Shown: positions 55,660 through 64,000 of the stretch, one piece after another
How positions within the stretch are numbered: position 1 is the stretch's first letter
Layout: the number at the start of each line of letters is the position of its first letter
Source of the DNA: Streptomyces sp. NBC_01304
Lineage (GTDB): Bacteria; Actinomycetota; Actinomycetes; Streptomycetales; Streptomycetaceae
Assembly: GCF_035975855.1 (NCBI RefSeq)
Contig: NZ_CP109055.1
Location: forward strand, 5,456,001-5,520,000
DNA length: 64,000 nt
Reading direction: 5' to 3'
The notes under the pieces: model-generated
What the model saw: the letters and a program-made list of their open reading frames with translations, nothing else
Told to the model about the DNA's origin: nothing
Databases searched by the model: none
Made by a program: the position numbers and the translations under genes

Positions 55660-56685
55660 TTGGCGACCGAGACGACGGATCCCCGGGCCGGGCAGCTCGA
55701 CCCCGGCCCGCCCCCGCCGGACAGGCCCCCGACCTGGCGGCGCGTCGTCAGCTGGCTCTCGGGACTCGCCCTGGGCGGCGTCAGCGTCGTCCTGGCCTGC
55801 CGGGCCGCGGACGTCGACGGGATCACGCCCATCCCTCAGCTGCTCGCCTTCCTGCCCTGGCTGCTGATCCCCGTGACCGTGGCGCTCGCCCTCGCCGCGC
55901 TGGCCCGCTGGCGGCTCGGGGTCGTCTGGGCGCTCGTCGTGGCCGTCGGCACCGGGTGGTTCACGCAGCCGTACGGGGACGGGGCGAACCGGCCCGAAGG
56001 ACCCGCCCTCGCGAAGGTGCGGGTACTGACCTCGAACGTCGAATTCGGCTGGGCGACAAGCGAGTTGAGCGCGACCATCCGCCGGGAGAAGCCCGACATC
56101 GTCTTCGCCGAGGAGTGCGACTCGCCCTGCAGTGCGGCGCTGCGGGGCGAGTTCGCCGCCGAGTACCCGTACACGCGCGTCGTCGAGGCCCACGGCCCCG
56201 AAGGCTCCGCCCTGCTCAGCCGGTACCCGCTCAAGGACGCCCCCGGCATCGCGGCCACCCTCGGCATGCCGGGCGCGGTCGCCGAGATCGCGGGCCGGCC
56301 CGTCCAGCTGCAGCTCGCCCACCCGATGCCGCCCAGGCCCGGCGGCATCGGCCTGTGGCGGACCGAGCTCGGCGCCCTGCGCGACTACGCGGCCGACCGG
56401 GCCGGGGTCCCCACCATCCTCGCCGGTGACTTCAACGCCTCCCAGGACCACGCGGCCTTCCGCCGCATCCTCGACACGGGGCTGCACGACAGCGCGCGCC
56501 TGGCCGGTGATTCGCGGGCGCCGTCCTGGCCCTCGGCCACCGCGCCGCCGCTCGGTACGCAGATCGACCATGTGCTGGTGAGCCGGGACTTCTCGGTGGG
56601 CTCGGCCCGGTTCCTCGATCTTGCGAACACGGACCATCGGTCCTTGCTGGCCGAGCTGACATTGCACGGGGCCGGGCCGGGCTGA
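55660..56685 (+). CDS. Endonuclease/exonuclease/phosphatase family membrane protein
   Basis: 341 aa from TTG at 55660, with GGAGAGG upstream. A Pro-rich start, three membrane helices (about 29-48, 57-80, 85-104) and an extracytoplasmic EEP domain with LTSNVEFGW, FAEECDSPC, AGDFNASQDH and the catalytic DH of NTDHRSL. A metal-dependent phosphodiesterase or phosphatase acting outside the membrane. Substrate unknown. Confidence 0.9.
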   Translation: MATETTDPRAGQLDPGPPPPDRPPTWRRVVSWLSGLALGGVSVVLACRAADVDGITPIPQLLAFLPWLLIPVTVALALAALARWRLGVVWALVVAVGTGWFTQPYGDGANRPEGPALAKVRVLTSNVEFGWATSELSATIRREKPDIVFAEECDSPCSAALRGEFAAEYPYTRVVEAHGPEGSALLSRYPLKDAPGIAATLGMPGAVAEIAGRPVQLQLAHPMPPRPGGIGLWRTELGALRDYAADRAGVPTILAGDFNASQDHAAFRRILDTGLHDSARLAGDSRAPSWPSATAPPLGTQIDHVLVSRDFSVGSARFLDLANTDHRSLLAELTLHGAGPG

Positions 56686-56710
56686 GCGCGCCGCGGCACA
56701 TAATGGGCGT

Positions 56711-58696
56711 ATGTCCCGAAAGTCCGATGCCCGCCCCGACACCTCCCGGGGCTTCGCCCCGCCCGAGTGGCTGGTTCGGACTCTTGATCCGTTGAAGCCT
56801 CAGAAGGCTCCCGTTCCCTGGCCGGCCGTCGCCCGTGCCGCCATCGCGATGACGTTGCCGCTCGTGATCGGTCTTGCCACCGGCTACCCGGGCTATGGCG
56901 CGCTCGCCTCCATGGGCGCCCTCTCCGGGGTCATCGGCGACACGGCGACCGCGTACCGGATGCGGGTCTACAACATCGCCGTGCCGCAGCTCTTCGGCGC
57001 GATCGGCGTGACGCTCGGGACGCTGGTGTTCGGGCACGGCTGGGTCGCCGTGGGTGTGGTGACCCTGGTCGCCCTGGTCTCCGGGATGATCTCGACGATC
57101 GGCGCGGTGGCCTCGGTCTCCGGGCTGCTCCTCCTCCTGAACGCCGTGGTCGGGGCGGGACTTCCGATGCCGGGCGACTGGTGGCTCGCGCCCCTGCTGA
57201 TGTGCGGCGGCGGACTGCTCGTGCTCGTTCTCGCGCTGCTCGCCTGGCCGTTCAGATCGGGGGTGCCGGAGCGGATCGCGGTGGCCGGGACCTTCCGCGC
57301 GGTGGCCGACCTCCTTGAGACCGCGAGCAAGGACGCGGCCGCGTACGCCGCCGCCCGCCAGGCCGTCACCCAGTCCCTCAACCAGACGTACGACCTGGTG
57401 CTCGCCCGGCGCGCCCGCGACCACGGCCGCAACGAGGACCTGGTCCGCCTTGTCGCGCCGCTGAACGCGCTGATGGCCGTGATCGAGGCGGCGCCCGCGG
57501 CCCACCAGTGCGGGCAGCCGCTGCCGCAGCAGGTGCCGGCTGCCGTACGTTCCCTCGCCGATGCCGTGCAGAGCGGCTTCGCCGGGCCCGTCGACCTGCG
57601 GCTGCCCGAACCCGAGGGCCCGGCCGCCCGCGCCGTCGACGACGCGGTGCGCCACGTCGCCGCCGCCCTGACCGACGTGGACCCGGGCAATGTGGACGAC
57701 CGCCTCGGCCGGCCCGCCGCACTGCGCGAGCGGGTCCGGCGCACCGCCCGCAACGTGCTGCTCTCCGCGGCCTCCTGGCGGTACGGGCTGCGGCTCGCGC
57801 TGTGCATCGGGCTCGCGCAGGCGCTGGTGTCGCTGATCGAGGTCGAGCGCTCGTACTGGGTGCCGCTGACCATCACCTTCGTGATGAAGCCCGACTTCGG
57901 GTCGGTGTTCTCGCGGGCCGTGCTGCGCGCCTTCGGCACCGCGGCGGGGCTGGTGCTCGCGGCCGGGGTGCTCTCGCAGGTGCCGCGCGGGTGGTGGGAC
58001 GTCCTGGTGATGCTGCTCCTCGCCCCGCTCATCCCGGCGCTCACCCCGCGCGGCTACGGCTACCAGACCATGGCCATCACACCGGTCATCCTGGTCCTGT
58101 CGGACGTGCTCAACCACGCGGGTTTCGGCCTGGTCATGCCGCGTCTGTACGACAGCCTCATGGGGTGCGGGATCGCGCTCGTGGCGGGGTATCTGCTGTG
58201 GCCGGAGAGCTGGGGCACCCGGATCGGGGACCGCCTCGCGGACGCGGTGGCCGACGCCGCAGGCTATGTCGAGATCGCCTTCCTCGACCCGGCCTCGCCC
58301 GGCGCCCCCGACGTCGCCGCGCGGGCCCGGCTGCGGCGCCGCCTGTACCGGGACCTGTCCGTCGTCCGTACGGAGTTCCAGCGGGCGCTGACCGAGCCGC
58401 CGCCGGTGGGGACCCGGGCGGCGGCGTGGTGGCCGTTGGTGGTCGCGGTGGAGCGGGTCGTCGACGCGACCACCGCGGCGCGGGTGCGGATTCGGCATGG
58501 GGCGGTGCGGCCCGCTCCCGCGGAGGGCGAGGAAATCGCCGGGCAATTGCGGGAGTTGGCGGCCGGGCTGCGCTCGGCGAAGCGGCTCGACGAGGTCTCG
58601 GCACTCCTTCCGGAGGAGGACCAGGACGGGGTCCTGGCACCGCTTCGGCAGGAGGTCCGGTCGGCTCGGGCCATCGCGTCGCCCAGCGAGCGCTAA
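56711..58696 (+). CDS. FUSC family membrane protein
   Basis: 661 aa. Two membrane blocks (about 40-180 and 355-505), each of about six helices, separated and followed by cytoplasmic helical domains. YWVPLTITFVMKPDFGSVFSRAVLR is the FUSC signature. A p-hydroxybenzoic-acid-efflux-like transporter of aromatic compounds. No ribosome site is visible before the ATG, and TAATGG lies close upstream, so a leaderless transcript is possible. Confidence 0.9.
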   Translation: MSRKSDARPDTSRGFAPPEWLVRTLDPLKPQKAPVPWPAVARAAIAMTLPLVIGLATGYPGYGALASMGALSGVIGDTATAYRMRVYNIAVPQLFGAIGVTLGTLVFGHGWVAVGVVTLVALVSGMISTIGAVASVSGLLLLLNAVVGAGLPMPGDWWLAPLLMCGGGLLVLVLALLAWPFRSGVPERIAVAGTFRAVADLLETASKDAAAYAAARQAVTQSLNQTYDLVLARRARDHGRNEDLVRLVAPLNALMAVIEAAPAAHQCGQPLPQQVPAAVRSLADAVQSGFAGPVDLRLPEPEGPAARAVDDAVRHVAAALTDVDPGNVDDRLGRPAALRERVRRTARNVLLSAASWRYGLRLALCIGLAQALVSLIEVERSYWVPLTITFVMKPDFGSVFSRAVLRAFGTAAGLVLAAGVLSQVPRGWWDVLVMLLLAPLIPALTPRGYGYQTMAITPVILVLSDVLNHAGFGLVMPRLYDSLMGCGIALVAGYLLWPESWGTRIGDRLADAVADAAGYVEIAFLDPASPGAPDVAARARLRRRLYRDLSVVRTEFQRALTEPPPVGTRAAAWWPLVVAVERVVDATTAARVRIRHGAVRPAPAEGEEIAGQLRELAAGLRSAKRLDEVSALLPEEDQDGVLAPLRQEVRSARAIASPSER

Positions 58697-58698
58697 AG

Positions 58699-58756
58699 AT
58701 TGTCCTCAAGCGCCGGACGGGCTGATCTATCAGCCCGTCCGGCGCTTGAGGACAAT
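58699..58756. repeat. REP-like palindrome, copy 3 (probable terminator)
   Basis: 28-bp perfect arms starting ATTGTCCTCAAGCGCCGGAC around a CT loop, three bases after the FUSC stop. It carries a compensated change relative to copy 1 (AAACGCC to AAGCGCC, mirrored in the other arm). The tail GAAGCCGGCGGCAGCC and GGGAAGGGGCGGGG follow to about 58800. Confidence 0.93.
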
Positions 58757-58843
58757 CCTTGAAGCCGGCGGCAGCCTTTCGGGAAGGGGCGGGGTGGGGG
58801 ATCAAAACATGCCCCCCGGCCCCGACCTCGCGACGATGGACCC

Positions 58844-59560
58844 ATGGCCCCGCACCGCGTACGCCGCACCCTGCTCCTCGCGGCCCTCGGCCTGACACTC
58901 GCCGCGACACTGACCGCCTGCACCGACGCCGAAGGCGTACACAGTGACGGCCCCATGGACGACGTCACCGCCCCCCTCACCCTCTGGCCCGACACCGTCC
59001 CCTCCCACGCCTCGGCCGAACAACGCCCAGGCACCCCCACCACCGTGGACGGCGTCCCGAAGGTGCCCTCGGGCGACATGGACGACGCGGACGCCCTCGA
59101 AGTCGTCAAGGCCGACATCGCCGAGTCAGGCAGGACCGACAAGGGCAGCGGCCGCCTCGTCTCCCCCCAGGCGGTGAAGCGGCTCGCGGACTGCACGGGC
59201 AAGGCCTGCCCGGTCCGCAAGCCCGTGCTGCACGACCTCACCGGGGACGGCAAGGACGAGCTGATCACGGCCGTGGACATCGACGGGCGGACCAGCGAGC
59301 TGCGGGTCTACACGGTCCGGCGCGGGCAGGTCGTCCGGGTGCTCGCCCGGCGCGCGGTCCTGGAGGGCGTCGAGGTCGCGGCGGGCCACCTCGCCATCCG
59401 GGAGCCGACCAGCAACCCGGAGTACGTGAGCGTCTCCGACTACATCTGGGACGACGCGGCGATGGACGGCAAGGGCGCCATGGTCCTGTCCGGGGTCACC
59501 CTCGACGAGTGCCGCTCCCGCAAGTCCTCCGACGAGCCCTGCCCCAAGGTCCTCTCATGA
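58844..59560 (+). CDS. Lipoprotein with one VCBS-like calcium loop
   Basis: 238 aa. Signal peptide II with lipobox LTAC, Cys26 being the lipidation site. The mature part includes LHDLTGDGKDELITAVDIDG, a single FG-GAP/VCBS-type loop, and two Cys in CTGKACP. Its stop overlaps the start of a histidine kinase (ATGA). By analogy with the CseA lipoprotein of the CseBC system it may modulate that kinase at the membrane (inference). Confidence 0.88.
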   Translation: MAPHRVRRTLLLAALGLTLAATLTACTDAEGVHSDGPMDDVTAPLTLWPDTVPSHASAEQRPGTPTTVDGVPKVPSGDMDDADALEVVKADIAESGRTDKGSGRLVSPQAVKRLADCTGKACPVRKPVLHDLTGDGKDELITAVDIDGRTSELRVYTVRRGQVVRVLARRAVLEGVEVAAGHLAIREPTSNPEYVSVSDYIWDDAAMDGKGAMVLSGVTLDECRSRKSSDEPCPKVLS

Positions 59561-60786
59561 GGCTGCGCTGGAAGATCTCGCTCACCATCACCGCCGTCTG
59601 CTGCGCCGTCGCCGTCGTGCTCGGCGTCCTCGTGCACAACGTCGTGGCGAAGCAGACCGTGGGGGAGGTGAGGAAGGAGATCCGGCTCGCCCTCGACAAC
59701 GCGATCGCCGCGTACGAGTACGGCACCTCCACCAGCGGCAGCAACACCGAGCTGGAGCCTCGTGAACTGCCCGATGAACTCAAGGAGTTGGTCAAGCGGG
59801 GCGAGCGCGGCAGCATGGTCGGCGAGCGGGCCGGGCAGCCCGTGATGTGGGCCGCGGCGCCCGCCGACAAGAAGGCCCTCGCGGTGTGGACGCCGTACGC
59901 GAGCACCCGCACCCGGCTGGACACCATCGACACCGCCATCCTCGGCTCGGCCCTGCTCGCCGCCGGCCTGGTCACCCTCGCCGGGCTCTTTCTCGCGGCC
60001 CGCATCAGCCGCCGCCTCGGCGCGGCTGCGCAGTTCGCCCGACGCATCACCGAGGGCGATCTGGACGCCCGGGTGGGGATGGACGCGGGCCGGGGGAAGG
60101 GGCGGGACGAGGTGCGGGACGTCGCCCATGCCCTCGACACGATGGCGAGCTCGCTGCAGTCGCGGATCGAGACGGAGAAGCAGTTCACCGCGGATGTCGC
60201 CCATGAGCTGCGTACGCCCCTGACCGGCATGGTCGCGGCGGCCGGACTGCTGCCCGAGGGCCGCCCCAAGGAGATGATCAACGACCGGCTGCAGGCGCTG
60301 CGGCTGCTCACCGAGGATCTCCTGGAGATCTCCCGCCTCGACTCGGGCGCCGAGACCGCCGACCTCGACGAGCATCAACTGGGCGCGCTGGTACGGCATT
60401 CCGTACGGGCGTCGGGCCTTGAGGCGCAGGTGCGGGTGGTGCGGGACGTCGCCGTGCGGACGGACCGGCGGCGCGTCGACCGCATCCTCGCCAATCTGAT
60501 CGCCAACGCCCATCGGCACGGGCGTCCACCGGTGGAGATCACGGTGGACGGGCTCGTGGTGGTCGTGCGCGACCACGGCGACGGCTATCCGCGGGAGCTG
60601 GTCGAGCACGGCCCGCAGCGGTTCAGGACCGGCGATCCGGGGCGGGGCAAGGGGCACGGCCTGGGGCTGACGATCGTGGCGGGGCAGGCCTCGGTGCTCG
60701 GCATCGTGGTCGAGTTCACCAACGCGCCGGACGGCGGGGCGAGGACCGTCCTTCGACTGCCGGCCTCGCCCCCCGATCCTCTCTGA
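59557..60786 (+). CDS. HAMP sensor histidine kinase without adjacent regulator
   Basis: 409 aa from ATG at 59557. Helix 1 (about 8-28), an extracytoplasmic sensor of about 100 residues, helix 2 (about 128-150), HAMP (about 150-205), the H-box FTADVAHELRTPLTG with His216, and the ATPase domain (NLIANAHRHG, RDHGDGYP, GKGHGLGLTIVAG). Some ATPase residues are reduced (G1 is DHGDGYP). No response-regulator gene lies on either side, so its partner is elsewhere. Confidence 0.92.
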   Translation: MRLRWKISLTITAVCCAVAVVLGVLVHNVVAKQTVGEVRKEIRLALDNAIAAYEYGTSTSGSNTELEPRELPDELKELVKRGERGSMVGERAGQPVMWAAAPADKKALAVWTPYASTRTRLDTIDTAILGSALLAAGLVTLAGLFLAARISRRLGAAAQFARRITEGDLDARVGMDAGRGKGRDEVRDVAHALDTMASSLQSRIETEKQFTADVAHELRTPLTGMVAAAGLLPEGRPKEMINDRLQALRLLTEDLLEISRLDSGAETADLDEHQLGALVRHSVRASGLEAQVRVVRDVAVRTDRRRVDRILANLIANAHRHGRPPVEITVDGLVVVVRDHGDGYPRELVEHGPQRFRTGDPGRGKGHGLGLTIVAGQASVLGIVVEFTNAPDGGARTVLRLPASPPDPL

Positions 60787-60800
60787 TTCCCTCTGACCTG

Positions 60801-61451
60801 CTACGACACCTTGTCGAGGCCCTTCACCAGGCCGTTCTGCCAGAGGGACTCCACCTCGGCCCGCTCATTGGCGTCCGGGTTCGGGTTGGTGCAGGACGGG
60901 CCGGGCCCGCCGCCGGACATCAGCTCGCTGCACGGCCCTTCGTAGTGGTCCGGCAGGCCGAGGACGTGCCCGGTCTCGTGCGCGGTGATCCGGGTGGGGT
61001 CGTACTCCTGGGCCTGGGAGTAGTCGATGAAGATGTAGCCGCGGCCGTGCCCGTCCGTGGAGGCGTACGAACCACGGGAGTCATTGCCTTCGCGGTACGA
61101 GAAGTCCGCGCCGCTCGAACCCGCCTGGAGCTGGACGTTGCCGACCGAGCTGTTCCATATCTGGGTGCTGCTGGCTATCTCCTGGGCGAAGCTGGGCGCG
61201 GCGGACGCGTCGTAGACGACGGTCACGGACTGGGCGCCCGGGTTCGCGGCGCGCTTCTTGGCGACCGAGTCCATGACGGCCTGGTAGAAGGCGCGGTTGG
61301 CCTTGGCGTTCTCACCGGACTTCTCGTACGTGGCGTACGACGAGGCCGAGGCCGGCGCTGTGGGGGCGGAGGCCGCGGTGGCCGGGGACGTGACGAGCGC
61401 GGCGGCGGCGAGGCCGAGGGCGGCGGTCAGGGCGGGCTTGGCAAGTCTCAT
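60801..61451 (-). CDS. snpA: Snapalysin, secreted small neutral metalloprotease (M7)
   Basis: 216 aa from ATG at 61451. Signal peptide to about residue 27 (PATAASA), a short propeptide, then the M7 domain with the metzincin-like zinc motif [11 protein letters not shown] (His158, Glu159, His162, Asp168) and two Cys in GPCSEL and GPSCTN. It cleaves secreted milk-type and other proteins on the amino side of aromatic residues. Divergent from its LysR activator, as in other streptomycetes. Confidence 0.95.
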   Translation of the reverse strand: MRLAKPALTAALGLAAAALVTSPATAASAPTAPASASSYATYEKSGENAKANRAFYQAVMDSVAKKRAANPGAQSVTVVYDASAAPSFAQEIASSTQIWNSSVGNVQLQAGSSGADFSYREGNDSRGSYASTDGHGRGYIFIDYSQAQEYDPTRITAHETGHVLGLPDHYEGPCSELMSGGGPGPSCTNPNPDANERAEVESLWQNGLVKGLDKVS

Positions 61452-61558
61452 GCGACGGGCTCCTACTCGTGTGGGGCGAGTGGTCGTCCACTCGTGTGGG
61501 GCGAGCGGGTCATCCAGGAGTGTCGGGCCGGGCGGGGGCCGCCGGGATGATGCCAATC

Positions 61559-61581
61559 GGCGATAGGCCCGTGCTATCGCC
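61559..61581. promoter_or_regulatory. LysR box between snpA and its regulator
   Basis: GGCGATAG-N7-CTATCGCC, perfect 8-bp arms containing the T-N11-A spacing of LysR-type sites, 108 bp upstream of the snapalysin start and 94 bp upstream of the LysR start. Probable activation and autoregulation site. Confidence 0.78.
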
Positions 61582-61674
61582 CCCTTCGGGGGGCTCCGTG
61601 GGCGCCAACTCGGCGTGTTCTGCGGGGTTTTGGTCGTCTGGTGCGAGGCGTACGACAGTTCTACGCTCAACGTC

Positions 61675-62661
61675 ATGGACCTCGAGGTGAGGCACCTCCG
61701 CGCCGTGTGCGCCATCGCCGACACCGGCAGCCTGCACAAGGCGGCGCGTCAACTGGGCATGACCCAGCCCTCGTTGACGACCCAGCTGCGCCGCATCGAG
61801 GACACCCTCGGCGGCCGGCTCTTCGCCCGAGAGCGCACCGGCTGCCGCCCGACACCGCTCGGCCGGGTCCTGCTCAGCCGGGCCCGGCCGGTGATAGCGG
61901 AGATGCGGGACCTGGTCGCCGAGGCACGGACGGCGGCCGCGCGGGCGGGCGGGCCCCAGCTGCGCATCGGCTCCACCGCGAGCCGCGCCATCCCGGGCTG
62001 GCTGCGCCGGCTGCGCGTACGCCTGGCCCAGACGGAATCGCCCGCCGACCCCACGCTGCAGATGGACGTGTCGGCGAACGCCCTGCTCAGGATGGTCGCC
62101 GACGGCGAGCTGGATGTGGCCTTCGTGCACGAAGTGGAGGGCTGTCCGCTGCGGATGCCGCCCGGACTGCGCCAGCGGGTGCTGATGGAGCGCGAGCCGC
62201 AGTTCGTCTCGCTCGCCGTGGACCATCCGGCGGCGCGCGGACGGACCGTGCGTCTCGGGGAGCTGGCCGGGGACCAGTGGATGGTCGACCCGACGGTGGA
62301 CGGGGAACGCGAGGCGCTGGTCCGTGTGTTGCGTGCCGCGGGCCTCAACCCCCGTGTGCTGCACGGGGATTACCTCACCGCGGCCACCCTGGTGGCGACC
62401 GGCGAGGTGGTCACGGTCTGCCAGCCCACCTCGCGCGCGCGTCCCGACATGGCGATCCGCCCCCTGGAAGGGGATCCCCTTGCCGTACGCCTCCTCCTGG
62501 TGGCGCGCGGGACGGCGGACGCCGACGGCAGCCTCGACGGCATCTACGACGACCTGGAGGCCGCCTATTGGGAGGCGGCCCGCGGGGCGGCGGGGTACCG
62601 GGAGTGGCTGCTCGGCACGGGCGCAGGCGTCGGCGGGCGGGGTGACGGAAGGGCCGCCTGA
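61675..62661 (+). CDS. LysR family activator of snapalysin
   Basis: 328 aa from ATG at 61675 ([20 protein letters not shown]). N-terminal winged helix (about 1-60, [20 protein letters not shown]) and a periplasmic-binding-like effector domain (about 90-300). It is divergent from the M7 protease, with a LysR box between them, the known arrangement of snapalysin genes (regulator called SnpR or MprR in other strains). Confidence 0.93.
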   Translation: MDLEVRHLRAVCAIADTGSLHKAARQLGMTQPSLTTQLRRIEDTLGGRLFARERTGCRPTPLGRVLLSRARPVIAEMRDLVAEARTAAARAGGPQLRIGSTASRAIPGWLRRLRVRLAQTESPADPTLQMDVSANALLRMVADGELDVAFVHEVEGCPLRMPPGLRQRVLMEREPQFVSLAVDHPAARGRTVRLGELAGDQWMVDPTVDGEREALVRVLRAAGLNPRVLHGDYLTAATLVATGEVVTVCQPTSRARPDMAIRPLEGDPLAVRLLLVARGTADADGSLDGIYDDLEAAYWEAARGAAGYREWLLGTGAGVGGRGDGRAA

Positions 62662-62699
62662 CCCTCCCCCCTCGGGACCTTTGGCCCGTTATCCACCTT

Positions 62700-62760
62700 T
62701 ACAAATGCGTGCGCCGGATTCGCCCTGATCGTTACATTGCTTACGCATTACCCAAACATG
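62700..62760 (+). promoter_or_regulatory. AT-rich promoter region of the 62868 gene
   Basis: The 206-bp gap 62662-62867 contains an unusually AT-rich stretch (GTTACATTGCTTACGCATTACC, 62732-62753, split here by description only) with three TTAC elements. The strongest base-composition dip in this end of the window. Exact -35 and -10 boxes are not assignable. Confidence 0.4.
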
Positions 62761-62867
62761 ACCCTCGTAGCTTCGTTGTTGTCGCCGCCGCGAAGGGCTG
62801 CCGCCGGAGGGCGCGACCACCACTGGCTTTGCAGCCCAACGAAGATCTACGAGGAAGAGCAGACATC

Positions 62868-63950
62868 ATGCGCGCCACCCGCCGTACCCTCCGTACCTCC
62901 GTCATCGCCGCCGGTGTCGTCGCCGGTCTGGCCCTCCCGGCCGCGGCCGCGTTCGCCGACTCCCCGACTGTTCCCGACAGCAACAAGGAGCAGGTCCTTC
63001 CGGGCAAGGACGACGCCAAGAAGGACGAGGGCAAGAAGGACGAGACCCCGAAGCCCGGCGGCTGGGAGTCCAAGGGCTCCAAGGACCTGGGCGACGGCTG
63101 GTCCGCCGACGTCTCCGTAAACGCCTCCGCCCGCATGGCCAAGGCCGAGATAGCCCTGAACAAGTCCCTCCAGGGCTCGCTGCAGGCCAACGGCAAGACC
63201 GCCACCGCCAAGATCGGCGAGTACACCTTCACCCTGACCGCCGACGGCCAGGTCTCCAAGAAGAAGACCGGCGGCGAGACCCCGAAGCCCGGCAGCTGGA
63301 AAGACCTCGGCACCAAGGACCTCGGCAACGGCTGGTCCGCCAACGTCTCCGTGAACGCCTCCGCCCGCATGGCCAAGGCCGACATCTACTTCTCGAAGGC
63401 CGGCAAGGGCTCCCTGAAGGCGGTCGACGGCAAGACCGCGACCACCAAGATCGACGGCAACACCTTCACGCTGACCGCCGACGGCCAGATCTCGATGAAG
63501 AAGGGTGAGAAGCCGACCCCCGACGGCCGCACCTTCGTCCGCGAGTACAAGAACATCGGCGGCTCCGGCTTCGACGCCAAGGTCTACAAGGTCAAGGGCG
63601 GCTACGACGCCGAGATGTGGGGCAAGAACCCCGAGGGCAAGTACATCAAGTGGGACACCCTGCAGCAGCGCGGCAACAAGGCCGCGTACGGCGGGCACAA
63701 CGGCGCCCACTTCGTCCTCAACCCCGACGGCACCATGAAGGGCTGGGTCGAGGGCGGCAAGAAGGACCAGCACAAGAAGCCCGTCGCGCCGGTCAAGCCG
63801 GGCACCCCGAAGGGCGGCGTCAAGGCCGGCGCCGAGGGCGTCGGCGCCTCGGACAACACCGAACTGCTCGCCGCCGGCGGCGGCATCGCGGCGGCCGGTG
63901 CCGCGGGCCTCGGCTTCGCGATGCTGCGCCGCGGCCGCGAGCAGGGCTGA
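62868..63950 (+). CDS. Secreted repeat protein with C-terminal membrane anchor
   Basis: 360 aa from ATG at 62868, with GAGGAAG upstream. Signal peptide to about residue 30 (AFADS). After a Lys/Asp-rich linker come two close repeats of about 68 residues (66-133 and 144-212; each with KDLG-GWSA-VSVNASARMAKA and FTLTADGQ-S-KK), then a third, diverged unit (222-297). A C-terminal hydrophobic helix (333-353) ends RRGREQG like a sortase-substrate tail, but no LPXTG or LAXTG is present. Codon use is strongly biased to abundant codons, suggesting high expression. Function unknown. Confidence 0.88.
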   Translation: MRATRRTLRTSVIAAGVVAGLALPAAAAFADSPTVPDSNKEQVLPGKDDAKKDEGKKDETPKPGGWESKGSKDLGDGWSADVSVNASARMAKAEIALNKSLQGSLQANGKTATAKIGEYTFTLTADGQVSKKKTGGETPKPGSWKDLGTKDLGNGWSANVSVNASARMAKADIYFSKAGKGSLKAVDGKTATTKIDGNTFTLTADGQISMKKGEKPTPDGRTFVREYKNIGGSGFDAKVYKVKGGYDAEMWGKNPEGKYIKWDTLQQRGNKAAYGGHNGAHFVLNPDGTMKGWVEGGKKDQHKKPVAPVKPGTPKGGVKAGAEGVGASDNTELLAAGGGIAAAGAAGLGFAMLRRGREQG

Positions 63951-64000
63951 AGCCTGCCGGAACGGTCGGGCCGGCCACGGCTCCCCGGCCATCCGTAGCT

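Overview
The window is very GC-rich actinobacterial chromosome (third codon positions almost all G or C, GTG and TTG starts, divergent regulator/target pairs, DUF397, DUF5753, DUF1918 and DUF4097 families, snapalysin). It fits Streptomyces core or near-core chromosome. I see no transposase, integrase, phage gene, CRISPR array or biosynthetic gene cluster.

Layout. 1-5365: four tandem paralogous FG-GAP/VCBS proteins (the first cut by the window edge), the three complete ones secreted with seven calcium-binding blades each. 5483-8457: a Yip1-type membrane protein, a phosphoribosyltransferase coupled to dcd, a zinc-ribbon-like small protein, tRNA-Gly(CCC) and a DUF1918 protein. 8576-24317: potassium-related genes (a two-RCK membrane protein, kdpFABC with kdpE-kdpD, a 27-aa peptide in front of kdpF, a KimA-like APC transporter), interrupted by an esterase, a ribbon-helix-helix (RHH) regulator and a DUF4097 protein. 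24549-28258: a MarR/MFS pair and an ATP-binding protein/XRE/DUF397 cluster. 28331-34462: oxidoreductases, regulators and a hydrolase around a 1.1-kb quasi-palindromic non-coding element. 34667-39054: an MMPL exporter and a DrrAB-type ABC exporter. 39190-42871: two CrcB fluoride channels, hemerythrin, DUF5993-DsbB and a FUSC protein. 42879-49918: an APC permease, a nucleotidyltransferase, small secreted or membrane proteins and a second DrrAB-type exporter. 49901-58696: a MocR regulator with a divergent hydrolase, cupin, MauE, amidase, phosphatase and second FUSC protein. 58844-63950: a lipoprotein/histidine kinase pair, snapalysin with its LysR regulator, and a repeat-containing surface protein.

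How parts work together. Many transcription units are divergent regulator/target pairs with visible operator-like palindromes (MarR/MFS, HTH/hydrolase, MarR/SDR-NTF2, LysR/snapalysin). The most system-like signal is a repeated octamer, TGGCGCCA, with pairs of copies 11 bp apart. It lies in front of the RHH regulator, the DUF4097 gene and the distant DrrAB-type exporter, which suggests one RHH-controlled regulon. The strangest DNA is the inverted pair of about 200-bp arms at 29586-30679, enclosing two unrelated arrays of GC-rich repeats.

Three perfect REP-like palindromes share one core and act as likely terminators. Several genes carry short tandem repeats that begin at, or next to, their stop codons.
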